This document shows, in pieces, positions 61,158-64,000 of a DNA stretch of 64,000 nucleotides. This stretch comes from Polyangium jinanense (GTDB lineage Bacteria > Myxococcota > Polyangia > Polyangiales > Polyangiaceae), in contig NZ_JAGTJJ010000050.1 in the NCBI RefSeq assembly GCF_028435365.1, forward strand, positions 21,849-85,848, given 5' to 3'. A program made the translations under genes and the position numbers. The notes beneath the pieces were generated by a model. It was given only the letters and a program-made list of their open reading frames with translations. It ran no database searches and was not told the DNA's origin. The stretch's first letter is position 1, and the number at the start of each line of letters is the position of its first letter.

Positions 61158-61476
61158 TGTCGCCGGGGTTTCACCCCGGGCCCGACCAGGGGTTGTCCAC
61201 CCCTGGACCCGGACCAGCGCAAGCGCTGGACTCGGGGTCGATGAACTGCGCTCCGCGCAGTTCATCGAACAGCCGCAAGCAAGACCCGCCACGACCCTGC
61301 CCACCAAGACTGCAGCGCTGACGTCTCGCCGGGCAACGCCCCCGTGGTCTTGTTACGGGCCCGTTGGAAGAACTGCGCGTAGCGCAGTTCTTCCACCAGA
61401 GGTCCAGGGCTTGCCCTGGTCCGGGTCGAGGGGCGGACAGCCCCCGCGGGGTCCGGGGCAGCGCCCCGGCGCAGCG
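61158..61476. repeat. Multi-hairpin inverted-arm element, copy C
   Basis: Fills the 333-nt gap between convergent genes. Left arm: CCGGGG/CCCCGG (61161-61177), CCAGGGG/CCCCTGG, CCAGCGC/GCGCTGG, CGATGAACTGCGC/GCGCAGTTCATCG (61237-61265). 98-nt centre. Right arm: GGAAGAACTGCGC/GCGCAGTTCTTCC (61364-61392), CCAGGGC/GCCCTGG, GGGGC/GCCCC, CCGGGGC/GCCCCGG. The first stem differs from copies A and B by a paired C-G for T-A exchange, and loop triplets differ from copy to copy. Confidence 0.85.
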
Positions 61477-61483
61477 GCTCAGC

Positions 61484-63412
61484 TCAGCGCCCGAACGCGG
61501 ATCCCGTCCAGCGATATCGCACCGGGCCGAGGTTGCTCCAGGGGAGCAGCAGCGGCTCGATGCCGCCGACTGCGCTCGTCTCCTGCGCGAAGGGGTAGGT
61601 TGCGGCGGTCCATTCGGTTGCTTTGCCTGGGGCGAGCTCGATCTCCACGAGCTTGCCGGCCTTCACGAATCGGTGGGTGCCGCTCACCTTCTTCTTGCCG
61701 ATCGAGCGCCCGATCTCTGCGGCGAACACGCGCTTCAGGCCCTCGCCTTCGACCTTGTAGACGAGCAGCACGTCGCGATCGACCGTGCCGCTGCTCCCCT
61801 CGAGCGTAGCGTTCGAGTGCAGCGTGCCTTGCACGATGATCTCGGCTTTGCCGTCGCCGGTCAGATCCATCGCGCTCACCTCGCTGATGTCCGTGCCCTT
61901 CGTGAACTGCGACAGCGTCAGGAACGAGTAGCCCGTGCCGCCCTTGAAGCCCTTGCCGAAGATCACGAGGTCCCGATCGTGGAGCAGCACCGTCTCGGCT
62001 TGTTTGTCGCCTGAAACGTCTGCGGACACGTTGAACCGCGGCTTGCCCGCTACGCTGCGCTCTTTCTTGTAGAGCGCGTACACCTGCTCCAGAAGCTCGC
62101 CGGCGCTCGGACCCTTGGGCGCCTCGGGCTTCACGGTCTCGCTGGACGGCTTGGAGGCGGCTGCGGGCGGAGGCGTCGCGGCTTGTGTCGCCTCGCCGGC
62201 CTTTGTGAAGGCCTTGCCGTTCCATTTGTACGTCCGTGAAGCGATCGTCTCCCAGGGCAGCAGCGCGGGATCCATCGAGGTCTCGCGTGACTCGTTGTAG
62301 TTGCCTGCGTGGAACTCCTTCGCTTTGCCGGACAGGATCGTGATCGCGACCTTCGCGCCGTCGCTGTCGAAGCGAACCTCGTTCTCGACTGCGCCCTTCT
62401 CCGTCACGACCGCGATCTCGTGCTGGAACAGCGTCGCCGGCACGTCGGACTTGCCGAACTGCAACACCTGCAGGTACTCGCGGTACTTCTTCGGCGTCCC
62501 GAGACGCTTGCGCAGGATGATCTCCGCCTGCCCGTCGCCCGTCAGATCCCGCGCCTCGAACGAGGGCAACATGCCTGCGGAGACATCGACGCCGAGGTCG
62601 TTCCAGTAATACTCGGTGCCTTTGCGGAACGTCGGACCGAGGACCACGAGGTACCGATCCCACACGAGCACGCGCTCCTTCAGCGCGTCACCTGCGACGT
62701 CCGCGATCAGGTTGAACTTGGGCGCGCCGCGGACGCTCTTCTCCTTGAGCAGCCCCTCGGCGAGCGCTTGCTCGCTCTCGATCGACACGGGCGGCAGCGA
62801 CTCGTACTTCGTCGAGGGCGCCGTACCGACTGCGGACTCGATCGTGCTGCCCGTGTCGGCGTCGTGCACGTGGATCGCGCCGCGCAGACCGACGCGGGTC
62901 GTGGCGGCGGGGGGGAAGGCGGTCCAGGGGATCGTTGCTTCGAGCGTCCAGCCGCCGCTGCGCGGGGCCTCGATGACCTTCGCGCCCGTGATGGCCTTGC
63001 CTTCCTTCGTCTTGGCCGCGCCGGGGGCTTTGCCCGGGTCGCCGGGGTAGAGCAGCACTTCGTGGACGACGCCGCCCGGGAAGCCGAGCGTGAGGGCGAC
63101 GTGGTCGCCGCCGCCGCCGCGCAGGACGTCGTCGTTGACGTCGACCGCGACGAAAAGGCTCGTGCCGTCGTAGGAGAGGGCGGCTTTGGCTTCGAGGTCC
63201 GTCTTCGACGGCTTGCCCTTGGTGGCGTACGAGAGCGCCATCAACGAGGGCCACTCCTTGGGTACGCCGTCGAGCTTGATGGACTTGGCTTCGACGAGCG
63301 CGGCGCGCACGGCCGACCCTTCGGCGGCGGCGGGAGAGGTGGCGAAAAAGGCCCCCGCGAGGGCGGCGAGGGCGGTGAGGGCGGAGCCAAGGCGAGCGCG
63401 GTGGGGCGTCAT
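61484..63412 (-). CDS. Secreted CBM9-like protein with two FG-GAP-like repeat regions
   Basis: 642 aa. Signal peptide ends PAAAEG (about residue 31). About 40-190 resembles a CBM9/DOMON-type carbohydrate-binding domain (IKLDGVPKEWPSLMALS, LSYDGTSLFVAVDVNDD). The remainder contains two related modules: LPSFEARDLTGDGQAEIILRK and SEVSAMDLTGDGKAEIIVQG are FG-GAP/VCBS-like calcium-loop repeats in matching positions, each followed by WNGKAF or WTGSAF. Probably exported and surface or matrix associated; no catalytic site seen. ATG 63412. Confidence 0.8.
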   Translation of the reverse strand: MTPHRARLGSALTALAALAGAFFATSPAAAEGSAVRAALVEAKSIKLDGVPKEWPSLMALSYATKGKPSKTDLEAKAALSYDGTSLFVAVDVNDDVLRGGGGDHVALTLGFPGGVVHEVLLYPGDPGKAPGAAKTKEGKAITGAKVIEAPRSGGWTLEATIPWTAFPPAATTRVGLRGAIHVHDADTGSTIESAVGTAPSTKYESLPPVSIESEQALAEGLLKEKSVRGAPKFNLIADVAGDALKERVLVWDRYLVVLGPTFRKGTEYYWNDLGVDVSAGMLPSFEARDLTGDGQAEIILRKRLGTPKKYREYLQVLQFGKSDVPATLFQHEIAVVTEKGAVENEVRFDSDGAKVAITILSGKAKEFHAGNYNESRETSMDPALLPWETIASRTYKWNGKAFTKAGEATQAATPPPAAASKPSSETVKPEAPKGPSAGELLEQVYALYKKERSVAGKPRFNVSADVSGDKQAETVLLHDRDLVIFGKGFKGGTGYSFLTLSQFTKGTDISEVSAMDLTGDGKAEIIVQGTLHSNATLEGSSGTVDRDVLLVYKVEGEGLKRVFAAEIGRSIGKKKVSGTHRFVKAGKLVEIELAPGKATEWTAATYPFAQETSAVGGIEPLLLPWSNLGPVRYRWTGSAFGR

Positions 63413-63569
63413 GAGCAGGATATGGACGGGGGTAGGGGACCTTTGTTCACCGGGTGTGAGGCCCCGCGAAGGCCGTTGTTCCCGCGAAGATACCCGGGGG
63501 TTGTGACGAGCGGGAGGCGGTCAATCGTGTGTCCAGGGGGGTGGAACGTTTGAACGGTGGTTGGTCACC
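63413..63569. other. Upstream region of the CBM9-like gene
   Basis: About 157 nt without a supported gene. It should hold the promoter of the minus-strand secreted protein; I cannot name a convincing -10/-35 pair. Confidence 0.5.
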
Positions 63570-63828
63570 GTTACGCGAGGGCGACCGAACGTTCGATGGG
63601 GGACGGGAGAACGTGACGCGAGAGGGATCGAACGGCTGAAGACGCGCGCGTCAGCGTGGACCGAGGTTCTTCGAAGGCTCGGAGACGCGCGCGTCAAACG
63701 TGACGCGAGGGTGTTCGAAGCTTCGAAGGGGGAGGAGAGAGCGTGACGCGTGGGGGGTCGAAGGGTTGGAGACGCGCGCGTCAGCGTGGACCGAGGGGGC
63801 TCGAACGCTTGGCGGGGCACATGCCGTG
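63570..63828. repeat. Tandem repeat, two 130-nt units with GACGCGCGCGTC palindromes
   Basis: Unit 1 is 63570-63699, unit 2 is 63700-63828, and a remnant GTGACGCG restarts at 63829. Each unit is a 43-nt part starting G-T-(T/G)-ACGCGAGGG and an 87-nt part starting GTGACGCG. The 12-nt palindrome GACGCGCGCGTC occurs at 63641, 63684 and 63771. A stretch of 26 nt at 63641-63666 is identical at 63771-63796. Short open frames across it are probably fortuitous. Confidence 0.75.
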
Positions 63829-64000
63829 GTGACGCGCCAAAAAGCCGTCGAGCGGGACCCCTGGAGTGTCGCTAATACCTTAGGAGATCCCCCGGCTCTG
63901 CCGGGGAGGCAGCCGAAGTTTGACATTTCCGGGGGTCTAAAGGCGGAACCCCCTTCGTGAGCCGCTCAAAGCAACACGAAAGGGGTTCCAGTGGACGAGT
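63829..64000. other. Right-edge hairpin segment with a possible start codon; candidate mobile-element border
   Basis: Contains a perfect 7-bp hairpin CCCCGGC (63890-63896) / GCCGGGG (63900-63906), a TTTGACATTTCC stretch (63919-63930) and, at the last bases, AAGGGG then GTG at 63991, a plausible ribosome site and start. The composition, more AT-rich than the repeat before it, suggests a regulatory region or the border of an insertion sequence, but the coding part lies outside the window. Confidence 0.35.

Noticed and set aside
63561..63960. Two short plus-strand frames of about 60 and 86 residues in the right-end repeat
   Set aside because: They share residues only because they cross the same 130-nt DNA repeat; there is no supporting ribosome site or known domain.

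Overview
The window is GC-rich, gene-dense chromosomal DNA that looks like a myxobacterium, most likely of the Sorangium/Polyangium group. This rests on gene content, not on a marker gene. The supporting content is MYXO-CTERM-like C-termini, giant Cys/Asp-repeat (MopE-type) surface proteins, Gly/Ser-rich lipoproteins, several Ser/Thr kinases, an NtrC-type regulator and HEAT/PEGA/TPR proteins. I found no rRNA, tRNA, CRISPR array or intact transposase. A possible mobile-element edge lies at the extreme right end.

Layout. 1-3.6 kb: a co-translated pair of M16 peptidase-type proteins (first one truncated by the window edge), a terminator and a small lipoprotein. 3.6-8.6 kb: a secreted YxxW-rich protein, an OmpA-like protein and a TMTC-like membrane glycosyltransferase candidate. 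8.6-13.1 kb: a transporter-like/HEAT/cyclic-nucleotide-binding fusion and menB. 13.4-19 kb: a MYXO-CTERM protein with its outer-membrane barrel partner, a lipoprotein-like gene, a propeller-BRCT-pentapeptide fusion and a small HTH/zinc-ribbon regulator. 19-24.4 kb: a lipase-like lipoprotein facing an operon of one PEGA protein and two paralogous Cys-rich lipoproteins. 24.6-30.9 kb: a same-strand run of a duplicated-domain protein, an AMIN-like protein, an LptD-like protein, an NtrC-type regulator and a TolC-type protein. 31-35.5 kb: a Ser/Thr kinase, a ccmC gene with two tiny membrane-protein genes, and an acyl-CoA dehydrogenase. 35.6-45.6 kb: a beta-propeller lipoprotein and two overlapping giant genes with about 25 MopE-type Cys/Asp repeats. 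45.6-50 kb: two divergent histidine kinase/response regulator pairs and a lipoprotein. 50-56.8 kb: a GspE-N/GAF-like/HEAT protein, a triple DsbA fusion and a small secreted protein. 56.9-63.4 kb: a kinase with two catalytic domains, a MATE transporter and a secreted CBM9-like protein. 63.4-64 kb: no gene seen; a 130-nt tandem repeat, then a hairpin-rich segment with a possible start codon at the edge.

The most unusual signal is a family of three intergenic elements of about 310-320 nt (30953-31262, 53564-53878, 61158-61476). Each has two inverted arms of about 100 nt, every arm a string of four hairpins, around a variable centre of 92-98 nt. All three copies lie between convergent genes, and their stems show paired compensatory changes. 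Four other convergent pairs in the window are separated by only 0-7 nt. These elements may be a BIME/REP-like family, a bidirectional terminator or insulator, or a structured RNA.

Functionally the window is dominated by envelope and surface proteins (lipoproteins, barrels, LptD-like, TolC-like, MopE-like, DsbA-like) and by signalling (two kinase genes with three catalytic domains, two histidine kinases, three response regulators). Scattered housekeeping genes are menB, ccmC and an acyl-CoA dehydrogenase.
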